Positions 32,219 to 41,319 of a stretch of 64,000 nucleotides of DNA are shown here, in pieces. Numbering within the stretch: position 1 is the first letter of the stretch; every line of letters starts with the position of its first letter. The position numbers and the translations under genes were made by a program. The notes beneath the pieces are model-generated. The model was not told the DNA's origin and did no database searches. It worked only from the letters and a program-made list of their open reading frames with translations. This stretch comes from an uncultured Eubacteriales bacterium (GTDB lineage Bacteria > Bacillota > Clostridia > Oscillospirales > Acutalibacteraceae). The stretch spans positions 177,585 to 241,584 of the forward strand of contig CAKSHM010000003.1 of assembly GCA_934457415.1 (NCBI GenBank). The letters run 5' to 3'.

Positions 32219-33801
32219 TCTGTTTTATCCCCTGTCTGGGTATCAGGCTCAGAAGAGCTTGACTCCGTACTTGAAGGCTCTGACGGCTTAACCGAAGAGG
32301 TCTCGGATGAGCTTCCGGACGAAGACGATGAAGATGAGGAGGAAGGTGACTGCGAGCTTCCGGACGAGGATGACGAATCCGCGCTTGTATCTGAGGAACC
32401 GGCGCTTGAATCGTCACTGCTTATACTCGGTTTTGATGAAGTACCTGAATTTGACGCAGATGAAGCATTTGTACTGTTTCCTTTTCCGGAGCTTCCCTTT
32501 CCGTACCACGGGTTTTTATCTATACCGTTTTTCTCAACGAAGCTGTCTAAAGTTTCGCCGTCATAAATTATACCGTGAATCAGCCTTGAAACATAATCAA
32601 GGTCATAATAAAGCACAGAGCCGAAGCTGCCGGCGGGCGCAGGCATAAGAAAATCGTTTTGCGGAATTCTGTACTGCTCAAATTCGGGAGAATTAAGAAG
32701 CACGCTTGCGGCGATATTTATAATCTCAGTTGTTGACATAGAAGTTTTTGTGCAGGGAATAAGCGCATTTGCGAGCGAAAAATACTGGCTCTTTTTAAGG
32801 GTCTTTGCCTTATTGAAAAGCTCCTGCATAACATGTCTCTGACGGTCTGTTCTGCCGTAATCGTTATTAGTATCCCAAACAGAACGGCAATATCTTATTC
32901 TTGAATAGGCAACAGCCTGCACACCGTTTAAATGCTGAGTACCGGCTTTGTTTATCAGATACTTATTGATATTGAGGTTCATATATTTGCAGATTTCACC
33001 CATACAGCCGTTAAGTCCCGGCCTGTCATGCCCTTTATCATACAGCTCGTCCTCGGTAATGGTCGCCTCTATTCCGCCGACTGCGTCGATAATATCTACC
33101 ATTCCGTAGAAATTAACGGTTGCATAATCCGAAATATCGAGTTTAAAGCACTGATTAAGGGTTTTAACGGCAAGCTCTGGTCCTCCCCACCCGTAAGCTG
33201 CGTTTATCTTGGAATAGGTTATCTTGCCGTTGCGCTCAATAGGAACAAGAGTATCACGCATAACGGACATGATTTTAACCTTTTTGTTTATCGTATTGAT
33301 GCTTAAAATCATTATACTGTCGGAATTTCCTGTAAATGAATTGACGCCTCTTGTGTCAAGCCCGAAAAGCGCAACATTTATAATCTTATCATCAATAACC
33401 TTTGTTATTCCGAGGTTTTTCTTATCATCATTGAACGAGTAATCGAAAACCCGTCCTATATAAGCATAGAGAATTGCAAGAACAAGCACAATTGCGGTAA
33501 CAGAAATAAGCAGGGCTTTCTGCCAGATTTTTCTTCTTCCCCACCAATCGGAAACCGCATAGCCGATATTTTTGAAAAAACCTATAAATCCGCGCTGCCT
33601 GCGGCGGTATTTATTCTTAGAAACCGAATCAAGGGTTATAAAATCGTTATCGGTTATCTTTCCCAAATCCTCTTTTGAATTGGAATAAACATCCTCAAAG
33701 CTTTTTTTCGGAGTTGAGCTTGAGGAAATATCATTAAAATCGGAATATCCCGTATCAGAGCCGAAATCGAAATTCAGTTCGTTTTTATTACCATCCGTCA
33801 T
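32215..33801 (-). CDS. LytR-CpsA-Psr ligase with serine-rich tail
   Basis: Extracellular enzyme that attaches teichoic acid or capsule-type polymers from undecaprenyl carriers to peptidoglycan. 528 aa: long cytosolic N-terminus (1-94), one membrane helix (about 95-117), LCP domain (about 140-360) with LFGLDTRG, GNSDSIMILSIN, VMRDTLVPI, KINAAYGWGG, GGIEATI and the Arg-rich YSRIRYCR..DYGRTDRQR. The last 90 residues are mostly Ser with Pro, Gly, Asp and Thr, a low-complexity stalk. In many LCP proteins the tail is short; here the length could vary between strains. Confidence 0.93.
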   Translation of the reverse strand: MTDGNKNELNFDFGSDTGYSDFNDISSSSTPKKSFEDVYSNSKEDLGKITDNDFITLDSVSKNKYRRRQRGFIGFFKNIGYAVSDWWGRRKIWQKALLISVTAIVLVLAILYAYIGRVFDYSFNDDKKNLGITKVIDDKIINVALFGLDTRGVNSFTGNSDSIMILSINTINKKVKIMSVMRDTLVPIERNGKITYSKINAAYGWGGPELAVKTLNQCFKLDISDYATVNFYGMVDIIDAVGGIEATITEDELYDKGHDRPGLNGCMGEICKYMNLNINKYLINKAGTQHLNGVQAVAYSRIRYCRSVWDTNNDYGRTDRQRHVMQELFNKAKTLKKSQYFSLANALIPCTKTSMSTTEIINIAASVLLNSPEFEQYRIPQNDFLMPAPAGSFGSVLYYDLDYVSRLIHGIIYDGETLDSFVEKNGIDKNPWYGKGSSGKGNSTNASSASNSGTSSKPSISSDDSSAGSSDTSADSSSSSGSSQSPSSSSSSSSSGSSSETSSVKPSEPSSTESSSSEPDTQTGDKTE

Positions 33802-33859
33802 ACCATCCCTGCCTTATACACAATTAGTACTAATATGATATACCTTAAATGTTAAAAAA

Positions 33860-34681
33860 TCAAGTACAGATTTCTTTATAGATCCCGCTTTTCTTTACCC
33901 CTGTTATCCTTGCCGCCTCTTTTGCCGCCGCCGAAGCGGAAAAACCCTCATTTAAAAGTTTTTTTGCCAGCTCTGCCGCCTCAGACAGAGAAAATTCGCG
34001 TTTTTCCTCTTTTTTGCCCTCGATTATAAGGACATATTCTCCTTTAGGCGGATTCTGCAAAAAATAAGTATACGCCTCGCTGAGGGTAAAAAGAAAAACC
34101 GATTCGTGAATTTTAGTAAGCTCCTTGCAGACTGCGATTTTTCTGTCTCCCAAGGTCTGCTCAAAATCCTTTAAGGTAGTAAGAAGCTTATGCGGAGCCT
34201 CATAAAAAACAAGAGTCCTTTTTTCATCCTTTATTTCTTCAAGGTGCTTTCTTCTTGACGGCTTATTTACCGACAAAAAGCCCTCAAAGCAAAATCTTCC
34301 CGATTCCATTCCGGAAATGCTCAGCGCCGTCGCGAAAGCAACAGGTCCGGGGACGGATTCTATCGGGACTCCCTTGATTCTCGCCTCTCTCACGAGATCC
34401 TCTCCGGGGTCTGAAATAGCCGGCATTCCGGCATCGGTTACAAGAGCCATGCTTTCTCCGCTCAGAATTCTGTTCAGCAGATATGCGCCCTTTTCAATCT
34501 TATTATGCTCATAATAAGACACAAGTTCCTTTTTTATTTCAAAATGATTTAAAAGCTTTAAGGTCACCCTTGTGTCCTCTGCGGCGATAAAGTCCGATTC
34601 TCTTAAAATACGCACCGCTCTCGGCGACATATCCTCTAAATTTCCTATGGGAGTTCCCACAACATACAGCTTTCCGCTCAT
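33860..34681 (-). CDS. rsmI: 16S rRNA 2'-O-methyltransferase RsmI
   Basis: SAM-dependent methylation of C1402 ribose in 16S rRNA. 273 aa of the tetrapyrrole methylase fold: MSGKLYVVGTPIGNLEDMSPRA (here VVGTPIGNLEDMSPRA), AAEDTRVT, LVTDAGMPAISDPGEDLV, PGPVAFATALSISG and FEGFL. C-terminal helix-rich region with ASAAAKEAARITGVKKSGIY. B. subtilis keeps yabB and yabC (rsmI) together, and here the TrmN6-like gene lies just upstream, separated by a small repeat. Confidence 0.95.
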   Translation of the reverse strand: MSGKLYVVGTPIGNLEDMSPRAVRILRESDFIAAEDTRVTLKLLNHFEIKKELVSYYEHNKIEKGAYLLNRILSGESMALVTDAGMPAISDPGEDLVREARIKGVPIESVPGPVAFATALSISGMESGRFCFEGFLSVNKPSRRKHLEEIKDEKRTLVFYEAPHKLLTTLKDFEQTLGDRKIAVCKELTKIHESVFLFTLSEAYTYFLQNPPKGEYVLIIEGKKEEKREFSLSEAAELAKKLLNEGFSASAAAKEAARITGVKKSGIYKEICT

Positions 34682-34699
34682 AAGGCATGTCCCTCCTTA

Positions 34700-34838
34700 G
34701 TGTGACAAATTCAAACCCGATTTTAACGGTTAAATTTTCGTCTTTGCTTTGTTAAAATACTCGTTAATCCGTCAGCCTTGCTATGACGGTAAGCCGAAAA
34801 ATACCGAAATCACTCTGTTTCGGGCAGGTTCGAATTTG
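34700..34838. repeat. Small palindromic intergenic element with T-arm-like ends
   Basis: About 135 bases between two minus-strand genes, bounded by inverted ends TGACAAATTCAAACC (from 34702) and GGTTCGAATTTGTCA (to about 34831). It contains TGTTAAAATACTCGTTAATC (34750-34769), shared with 19460, and a CCGTCA..TGACGG hairpin (34769-34789). The ends resemble tRNA T-arm text. Likely a decayed small repeat family, not a gene. Confidence 0.55.
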
Positions 34839-35567
34839 TCAGCTTTGCTTATAAGATCCATATATTCTCAGCATTTCCTCGGACAATTTTCCGTTTTCAT
34901 AAACAAAAAGCGGAGGATCAATCCTAAGCCCCGTATTTGCGCATCTCACGCCGGTCACGAGGACGAGCCAAGGCTCGCACCCAATGCTTTTGCAGACAAT
35001 TCTAAGCCTTTTCGGCTCTATTTTATTTTCGCTCATAAGCCTTAAAAGCTCGGCAAGCCTTTCTGGGCGGTGGCACATGCAAAGCTTGCCCGAGGTTTTA
35101 AGAAGCTTTGCCGAAACCTCAATTATATCCTTTAAGCTGCACTCGGTTTCATGCCTTGCGGTTTTTATTTTCATATTTTCATTTGTAAGCCCCGCGTTTT
35201 TCGCCTTATAGGGCGGGTTGCAGACTACAAGGTCATGGCATCCGAATTCAAGCTTACATTTGAGTTCGGTTAAATTTGAGCAAACGGGTGTGAAATTAAA
35301 AAAATCAAAATCCTTTGCGGTTTTTTCCGCCGCAAAAATTGCCTCTTCGGAAATATCCACACCGAAAACCTTTGCTTCGGGCAGATCGCGCAAAATCAGA
35401 AAGCCTATTATTCCGCAGCCTGTTCCGAGATCGACCGCCGATTTTATTTTATATTTCTTTGCAAAATCGGCAAGCAGAACCGCGTCGGTGCCGAAGGTAT
35501 GGTTTTTTGTAACATAAATGCTCTTGCCGTTTCCCAAAGGCTCGGCATGCATCAAGCTCTCGTCCAT
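34839..35567 (-). CDS. TrmN6-like tRNA (adenine-N6) methyltransferase (YabB)
   Basis: 242 aa class I SAM methyltransferase. HTFGTDAVLLADF, DLGTGCGIIGFLIL (SAM motif I), VFGVDISEEAIF and the catalytic VVCNPPYK are diagnostic of YfiC/TrmN6, which methylates A37 of tRNA-Val in E. coli. Its start overlaps cysS by 16 bases. Context with rsmI matches the B. subtilis yabB-yabC order. The exact tRNA target is inferred. Confidence 0.88.
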   Translation of the reverse strand: MDESLMHAEPLGNGKSIYVTKNHTFGTDAVLLADFAKKYKIKSAVDLGTGCGIIGFLILRDLPEAKVFGVDISEEAIFAAEKTAKDFDFFNFTPVCSNLTELKCKLEFGCHDLVVCNPPYKAKNAGLTNENMKIKTARHETECSLKDIIEVSAKLLKTSGKLCMCHRPERLAELLRLMSENKIEPKRLRIVCKSIGCEPWLVLVTGVRCANTGLRIDPPLFVYENGKLSEEMLRIYGSYKQS

Positions 35568-36931
35568 TTTACACCCTGCGGAGTATCCTCAAGGACTATT
35601 CCCATTGATTTAAGCTTATCTCTTATTTCATCGGCGGTTTTAAAGTCCTTATTTTTTCTTGCTTCGGTGCGCTTGTTTATAAGCTCTTCTATCTCGCTGT
35701 CGATATTATCCGATTTTCTGTTATAAACAAGACCTAAAACTCCGTTTAGCTCATCAAAGGCCGCGGCACAAGCTTCAAGGGTGTTTTTCTTTGCGCCGTT
35801 TGCAATAGCTGTGTTTATCTCACGGACAAGGTTGAAAACCGCCGCAAGAGCGTCAGCAGTATTAAGGTCATCGTCCATAGCGGCGATAAATTCCTGCTTT
35901 CTTGTCTCGCAGAATTCCGGCTTTTCTCCGCCGTCGGGAGCGTTTTTGAGCGCAAAATCAATATTATCGCGGCAGTTATAAAGTCTTTCGAGAGCATTTT
36001 TGCTCTGCTCGATAATATCAACCGAATAGTTTATAGGGCCTCTGTACTGAGAAGAAATCATAAGATATCTTATCGGCTCATAGCCGTAAGCTTTAGCAAC
36101 ATCTCGGACGGTAAAGAAATTATTAAACGATTTCGACATTTTATGGTTATCGACATTTATAAATCCGTTGTGCATCCAATAGTGCGCGAATTCACAGCCG
36201 TTTGCCGCCTCGCTCTGGGCAATTTCATTTTCATGGTGGGGGAAAATGAGATCAAGTCCGCCGCAGTGGATATCAATGGTTTTGCCCAAATATCTTCCTG
36301 CCATTGCTGAGCATTCTATATGCCAGCCCGGTCTTCCCTTTCCCCAAGGCGACTCCCAGAAAGGCTCGCCCTCTTTAGCGCCCTTCCAAAGGCAGAAATC
36401 CATCGGATCCTCTTTTATATCGCCGACAGAAATTCTCGCGCCGGCTTCCAGCTCCTCAAGGGGCTGATGGGAAAGCTTTCCGTATCCGTCAAACTTCTTT
36501 GCGCGGTAATAAACATCGTTTCCCGCCTTATAAGCATATCCCTTTTCGAAAAGCTCGGAAATAATTTCAATGATTTTATCAATATTCTCGGTGGCTCTCG
36601 GGTGAACATCCGCTTCCATGACATTAAGACCCTTTGAGTCAACCTTAAATTCCTTTATATACCTTTCGGCAACCTCCGGAACGGTTATACCCTCTTCATT
36701 TGCTTTTTTTATAAGCTTATCGTCAATATCGGTAAAATTCTGAACAAATTTCACCTTGTATCCGCGCCAAATAAGATACCGGCGCAAAACATCAAAAACG
36801 CACAGCGGACGCGCGTTTCCTATATGGATAAAATTATAAACAGTCGGTCCGCAGGCATAGATTTTAACCTCGCCCTCATTTATCGGAACGAATTCGTCCT
36901 TATTTCTCGTAAGAGTATTGAAAATCTTCAT
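35552..36931 (-). CDS. cysS: Cysteinyl-tRNA synthetase
   Basis: Class I aminoacyl-tRNA synthetase, 459 aa. YACGPTVYNFIHIGNARP carries the zinc Cys and HIGH-type HIGN motif; HCGGLDLIFPHHENE gives further zinc ligands; the KMSKS loop is HKMSKSFNNF; an anticodon-binding helical bundle fills the end. Normal length. The start overlaps the serine acetyltransferase stop (ATGA), so cysteine synthesis and charging are coupled, a common Firmicute pairing. Confidence 0.97.
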   Translation of the reverse strand: MKIFNTLTRNKDEFVPINEGEVKIYACGPTVYNFIHIGNARPLCVFDVLRRYLIWRGYKVKFVQNFTDIDDKLIKKANEEGITVPEVAERYIKEFKVDSKGLNVMEADVHPRATENIDKIIEIISELFEKGYAYKAGNDVYYRAKKFDGYGKLSHQPLEELEAGARISVGDIKEDPMDFCLWKGAKEGEPFWESPWGKGRPGWHIECSAMAGRYLGKTIDIHCGGLDLIFPHHENEIAQSEAANGCEFAHYWMHNGFINVDNHKMSKSFNNFFTVRDVAKAYGYEPIRYLMISSQYRGPINYSVDIIEQSKNALERLYNCRDNIDFALKNAPDGGEKPEFCETRKQEFIAAMDDDLNTADALAAVFNLVREINTAIANGAKKNTLEACAAAFDELNGVLGLVYNRKSDNIDSEIEELINKRTEARKNKDFKTADEIRDKLKSMGIVLEDTPQGVKWTRA

Positions 36932-37575
36932 TTTTTGACTTCACCCTTTTTATTTATCTGCGCTTTAAGCGACTTGATTTCATTTTTAAGAGCATTTATC
37001 TCCTGCTCGATAGGATCGGAAAAGTGAATCTGGTCAAGCGGTTTTCTTTCAACCTTTCTGCCGTTCTGCCTTACAACCTTTGCCGGAACTCCGACAACGG
37101 TTGAATTTTCGGGAACATCCTTTAAAACAACCGCTCCTGCGGCAACCCTTGCATTATCGCCGACTTTTATCGGTCCTAAGACCTTAGCGCCTGCGCTTAT
37201 CATAACATTATTTCCTATTGTCGGGTGGCGCTTGCCCTCGTCCTTTCCCGTTCCGCCCAAGGTTACACCCTGATAGATAAGAACATCGTCACCTATTTCG
37301 GCGGTTTCTCCTATAACTATACCTGTTCCGTGATCGATAACAAGTCTTCTGCCTATTGTAGCTCCGGGGTGTATCTCTATTCCCGTTTTCCTCGCTGCGC
37401 GCTGAGAAATAAAACGGGCTTTGAAAAAATGTCCCTTCAAAAAAGCCTTATGCGCTCTTCTGTACATTCTTATTGCCTTAAGACCCGGATACAGCAGAAA
37501 AATTTCCAAGCTGCTTCTCGCCGCAGGGTCGCGGTCCTTAATAGCCTGAATATCCTCTTTTAAAACATCAAACAA
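36928..37575 (-). CDS. cysE: Serine O-acetyltransferase
   Basis: Makes O-acetylserine for cysteine synthesis. 215 aa: helical N-terminus (RDPAARSSLEIFLLYPGLKAI) and left-handed beta-helix hexapeptide repeats (IEIHPGATIGRRLVIDHGTG, then VIGETAEIGDDVLIYQGVTLGG, DEGKRHPTIGNNVMISAGAKVLG shortened here to HPTIGNNVMIS), with the catalytic His in DHGTGIVIGE. Coiled C-terminus (IEQEINALKNEIKSLKAQI) is longer than in E. coli. Lies between pgsA and cysS. Confidence 0.94.
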   Translation of the reverse strand: MFDVLKEDIQAIKDRDPAARSSLEIFLLYPGLKAIRMYRRAHKAFLKGHFFKARFISQRAARKTGIEIHPGATIGRRLVIDHGTGIVIGETAEIGDDVLIYQGVTLGGTGKDEGKRHPTIGNNVMISAGAKVLGPIKVGDNARVAAGAVVLKDVPENSTVVGVPAKVVRQNGRKVERKPLDQIHFSDPIEQEINALKNEIKSLKAQINKKGEVKK

Positions 37576-37593
37576 ATTTATCAGCTCCGAAAA

Positions 37594-38187
37594 TTATTTG
37601 GAAGAATTGATAACGCTCTTATTCCCCGTTAAATAGATTGCCCCCGAAACAGTACACAGCACCGCCGTTACCCAGAAAAGAAGAATAATCACCGCATCTA
37701 AAGCGTCTTTTATCGGAATCGAAAGATCGACGAATTCCGAAAGTCCGTAAACAAAAAGTGCAAAAACAATACTCACCATCTGACTGACGGTTTTTGCCTT
37801 TCCCCAAATATTTGCGGCAATAACCTTTCCTCCGCTTGATACAACGACAAGCCTGAGCGAGGAAACGAGAAATTCTCTGAAAAGCACCAAGAAAGTGATG
37901 GCGGTCACCTGAATACAAAGCGTTTTTTTGTCGGCAAACATACTTATAAATCCGAGATATGCCGCTGTTGTGAGCATTTTATCGGCAAGCGGATCCAAAA
38001 ATTTTCCGAAATCGGTTACAAGGTGGTTTTTCCTTGCCATCTTGCCGTCAATCATATCGGTAAGCGACGCCGCGGCAAAAAGGATAAGAGAAACCGTGTA
38101 GTGAAAAGGAAATTCCAAAAGCAATGCCGCCATAAACACAGGTGTTGCGATTATTCTTGCAACGGTCAGCTTATTCGGTATGTTCAT
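37594..38187 (-). CDS. pgsA: Phosphatidylglycerophosphate synthase
   Basis: Transfers a phosphatidyl group from CDP-diacylglycerol to glycerol 3-phosphate. 197 aa, about six membrane helices, with the CDP-alcohol phosphotransferase motif DMIDGKMARKNHLVTDFGKF followed by LDPLADK, all four metal aspartates present. The start lies one base beyond the rimO stop. Phosphatidylglycerol is the donor for the OpgB/LtaS-like enzyme at 14.3 kb. Other CDP-alcohol enzymes share the motif, but length and context favour PgsA. Confidence 0.92.
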   Translation of the reverse strand: MNIPNKLTVARIIATPVFMAALLLEFPFHYTVSLILFAAASLTDMIDGKMARKNHLVTDFGKFLDPLADKMLTTAAYLGFISMFADKKTLCIQVTAITFLVLFREFLVSSLRLVVVSSGGKVIAANIWGKAKTVSQMVSIVFALFVYGLSEFVDLSIPIKDALDAVIILLFWVTAVLCTVSGAIYLTGNKSVINSSK

Positions 38188-38188
38188 T

Positions 38189-39511
38189 TTAAATCAACTC
38201 TCCCAATAAATCATATTCAAAAGTATCGTTTATTTTAACCTTTTCATAGTCTCCTATTTTTAAGGGCCTGTCTGAAATAAAGAAAATTTTGCCGTCGATT
38301 TCGGGCGCGTCGGCATAAGACCGACCGTAATAACACCTGATATAATCGTCGTACCCCTCAATGAGAACCTCGAAAATTTTACCTATCTTCTCATTGTTTT
38401 TTTCATTATTTACCGCAAGCTGAGTTTCCATAATACTTTCCATGCGGTCAATCTTTACCTGTTCTTCTGTCTGATCGGGCATTTTTGCCGCAATTGTGTT
38501 TTCCTCAGCAGAATACGGAAAACAGCCGAGCCTGTCAAATTTCATATCCTTAACAAACTGAGCAAGCTGAGTGAACTGCTCCTCCGTTTCCCCGGGAAAA
38601 CCTGTTATAAGTGTGGTGCGAAGGGTGATATCCGGCACCTTGTTTCTGATTTTTTCAACAAGCGCTCTTAGAGACTCCTCGTTTCCTTTACGGTTCATTC
38701 TTTTTAAAATTTCGCCGTTTACATGCTGAATCGGCATGTCAAGATACTTGCAAAGCTTTTTTTCCTTTGCGATAAGCTCCAAAAGCTCGTCTGTTATCCG
38801 CTCGGGATAGGTATAAAGCGTTCTTATCCAGTGAAGTTTTTCGATTTTTACAAGCTCCTTTAAAAGCTCGGTAAGCATAGGCCTGCCGTAAATATCGGTG
38901 CCGTAGGCGGTGGTGTCCTGTGCGACAATTATAAGCTCGGTTACACCCCTGTCCGCAAGTCTTTTTGCCTCGCTGACGCAGTCCTCAACAGTCCTGCTCC
39001 TCATTCTTCCTCTTATCTGAGGAATTGCACAGTAGGTACAGCAGTTATCGCAGCCGTCGCCTATTTTAAGATAGGTTGAAAAACTGTACCCGCCGAGAAT
39101 TCTGTCTCCGTTTAAGTTAAGAGACAGCTTATCGCCGTAGGAATTGACGGCTTTTTTATCAAGCGCGGCTCTGACTATTTCGGCGATACTTCCGTTTGAT
39201 CCTATTCCGACACATACATCCGCCTCGGGAATTTCCTTTGTCACATCGTCCTTATATCTTTCGGCAAGACATCCTGTTACGATAAGCGCTTTACACTTAC
39301 CGTCCTTTTTATACTTCGCCGCCTCTAAAATATTCTCGATCGCTTCCTGCTTTGCTTCCTCGATAAATCCGCAGGTGTTTACGATTATTGCGTCGGCTTC
39401 GCTTTCCTCGGTGCTTATTTCAAACCCTGCGTCTGAAAGAGTTTTAAGCATCATTTCGGCATCTACCTGATTTTTCGGACACCCGAGACTTACCATACTT
39501 ACCTTTATCAT
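38189..39511 (-). CDS. rimO: Ribosomal protein S12 methylthiotransferase
   Basis: Radical-SAM enzyme that methylthiolates the conserved Asp of S12. 440 aa: MTTase domain with SLGCPKNQVDAE, VNTCGFIEEA and VTGCLAERY; radical SAM motif CDNCCTYCAIPQIRG; TRAM domain at about 375-438. The SLGCPKN and VDAE text separates it from MiaB. It abuts recX (one base) and precedes pgsA. Confidence 0.96.
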   Translation of the reverse strand: MIKVSMVSLGCPKNQVDAEMMLKTLSDAGFEISTEESEADAIIVNTCGFIEEAKQEAIENILEAAKYKKDGKCKALIVTGCLAERYKDDVTKEIPEADVCVGIGSNGSIAEIVRAALDKKAVNSYGDKLSLNLNGDRILGGYSFSTYLKIGDGCDNCCTYCAIPQIRGRMRSRTVEDCVSEAKRLADRGVTELIIVAQDTTAYGTDIYGRPMLTELLKELVKIEKLHWIRTLYTYPERITDELLELIAKEKKLCKYLDMPIQHVNGEILKRMNRKGNEESLRALVEKIRNKVPDITLRTTLITGFPGETEEQFTQLAQFVKDMKFDRLGCFPYSAEENTIAAKMPDQTEEQVKIDRMESIMETQLAVNNEKNNEKIGKIFEVLIEGYDDYIRCYYGRSYADAPEIDGKIFFISDRPLKIGDYEKVKINDTFEYDLLGELI

Positions 39512-40144
39512 TTAATAAAAATCCTCTTCATCAGCCAAATTTTCGCTGTAATTTTTAAGCTCTTCTCTTATAGCGGAAAATGAAAAGCCCTTTCTTGCAA
39601 GCGCCGCAAAAACCTTTTCGGTGTTTTTCGGATCTTTTATAAGCTTGCTTTTATATTTTTTTTTAATTAACATTCTTATCTGCGAATTTTCATCGAAATC
39701 CGCTTTTTCCGCTGCCGCCTGAGCGATTTCCTTTTTTATGCCTTTTGCTGTTAACTTATAAACGGCTTCCTTTTTTGAAATCCCGTTTTCACTGCATCTT
39801 AAAGCATAACGCTCTGCATAATCTTCATCATTTATAAGCCCTGCGTTTTTTACTTTGCTTATAACCTCGGCGCATATATTTTTATCGAAGCCCGCGCGTA
39901 CGAGCTTATCATAAAGCCCTTTTTCTGTCTGCTCGGCATAATCGATAAGCCAGAGCGCCCTTGACTTTGCCTTTTGATACTCGGAATTTTTCTTTAATTT
40001 TTCTAATTCCCCGAAATCAAGGACGGTGCCGACATTTATATGCATTTCGCTTATTGCGGAAATATCAATCAAATGGCTTTCGCCGTTATCAAAAACGATC
40101 AGCGCGTCATGCTTTTTTTGCCTTTTTATATCTTTAACGGTCAT
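39512..40144 (-). CDS. recX: RecX-family regulator of RecA
   Basis: Inhibits or modulates RecA filament growth. 210 aa with a variable N-terminal 60 residues and three-helix repeats: ALWLIDYAEQTEKGLYDKL, GLINDEDYAERYALRCSEN, GISKKEAVYKLTAKGI and a final ALARKGFSFSAIREEL. Its ATG overlaps the recA stop (TGATG), so it is translated with its target. Confidence 0.9.
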   Translation of the reverse strand: MTVKDIKRQKKHDALIVFDNGESHLIDISAISEMHINVGTVLDFGELEKLKKNSEYQKAKSRALWLIDYAEQTEKGLYDKLVRAGFDKNICAEVISKVKNAGLINDEDYAERYALRCSENGISKKEAVYKLTAKGIKKEIAQAAAEKADFDENSQIRMLIKKKYKSKLIKDPKNTEKVFAALARKGFSFSAIREELKNYSENLADEEDFY

Positions 40145-41289
40145 CAGTCGTCAACAGCGATATCTATATCGATCTTTTTTGACGCACGCTCGGGCTTTAA
40201 ATCGGCGCTGTCAACCGGTGTGACGGTAATCGGCTCGTCCGTCTCGGCTTCCTCACCCGAAAATGCGGCGTTATACTTCGCCATGATTTTATCCTCTATT
40301 TCCTTTGCAAGCTCGGGATTATCGGTAAGGAGCTGCTTTACATTATCCCTGCCCTGACCGAGTCTGTCCTCGCCGTAATAAAACCAAGCGCCGGATCTTC
40401 TTAACACCTCGAAATTAAGTCCCATATCGACAAGCTCGCCCGCGTGTGAAATACCGGTACCGTACATAATATCGAACTCCGCCTCTTTAAACGGAGGAGC
40501 AACCTTATTTTTAACTACCTTTGCCCTTGTTCTTGTGCCGATTATCTCGCTGCCGTTTTTAATCGGTTCGATTTTTCTGACATCTATTCTTACGCTTGAG
40601 TAAAACTTAAGCGCTCTGCCTCCCGTGGTGGTTTCTGGATTTCCGTAAAGTACGCCTATTTTCTCACGAAGCTGATTTATAAATATCGCGCTGCAATGAG
40701 ATTTTGAAAGCGCACCTGTTATTTTTCTTAAAGCCTGAGACATAAGCCTCGCAAGCTGACCGACATGAGAATCTCCCATATCGCCCTCTAATTCCGCCCT
40801 TGTTACCAAAGCGGCGACAGAGTCGATAACTATAATATCAATCGCGCCCGATCTTATAAGAGCCTCCGCAATTTCCAATGCCTGCTCGCCCGAACTCGGC
40901 TGAGAAACAAGAAGATTATCGATATCAACCCCGAGATGGGACGCATAAACAGGGTCAAGAGCATGCTCGACATCTATAAAAGCCGCGTTTCCGCCTGCCT
41001 TTTGCGCTTCGGCGACGCAGTGCAGGGCGACGGTAGTCTTACCCGATGACTCAGGCCCGTAAATTTCAACAATTCTGCCCTTGGGAATACCGCCTATGCC
41101 GAGCGCAATATCAAGAGCTAATGAACCCGTTCTTATATGCTCAACATTCATTGCCTTGTTTTCGCCGAGTCTCATTACCGAGCCCTTTCCGAACTGTCTT
41201 TCAATCTGCTCGACGGCGGTTGAAAGAGCTTTTTCTTTATCCTCCGCAACAGCAGCTTCTTTTGATACAGAATTTTTATTTTTTGCCAT
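40144..41289 (-). CDS. recA: Recombinase RecA
   Basis: Homologous recombination ATPase and LexA coprotease. 381 aa. GPESSGKTTVALH (Walker A), DVEHALDPVYA, VIDSVAALV (Walker B), GDMGDSHVGLQ-type loop L1 (here EGDMGDSHVGQLARLMSQAL), loop L2 region INQLREKIGVLYGNPETTTGG and the polymer motif near the start. N-terminal extension of about 15 residues before the first helix and an acidic, degenerate C-terminal tail ending DIDIAVDD. RBS GAGGAAT. No LexA/DinR box could be identified with confidence upstream. Confidence 0.98.
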   Translation of the reverse strand: MAKNKNSVSKEAAVAEDKEKALSTAVEQIERQFGKGSVMRLGENKAMNVEHIRTGSLALDIALGIGGIPKGRIVEIYGPESSGKTTVALHCVAEAQKAGGNAAFIDVEHALDPVYASHLGVDIDNLLVSQPSSGEQALEIAEALIRSGAIDIIVIDSVAALVTRAELEGDMGDSHVGQLARLMSQALRKITGALSKSHCSAIFINQLREKIGVLYGNPETTTGGRALKFYSSVRIDVRKIEPIKNGSEIIGTRTRAKVVKNKVAPPFKEAEFDIMYGTGISHAGELVDMGLNFEVLRRSGAWFYYGEDRLGQGRDNVKQLLTDNPELAKEIEDKIMAKYNAAFSGEEAETDEPITVTPVDSADLKPERASKKIDIDIAVDD

Positions 41290-41319
41290 TATAAATTCCT
41301 CCGTTTCTTTTATCTGCCA

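Noticed and set aside
40144..41289. SOS box at recA
   Set aside because: No convincing LexA/DinR palindrome was found in the 30-base gap to prmC.
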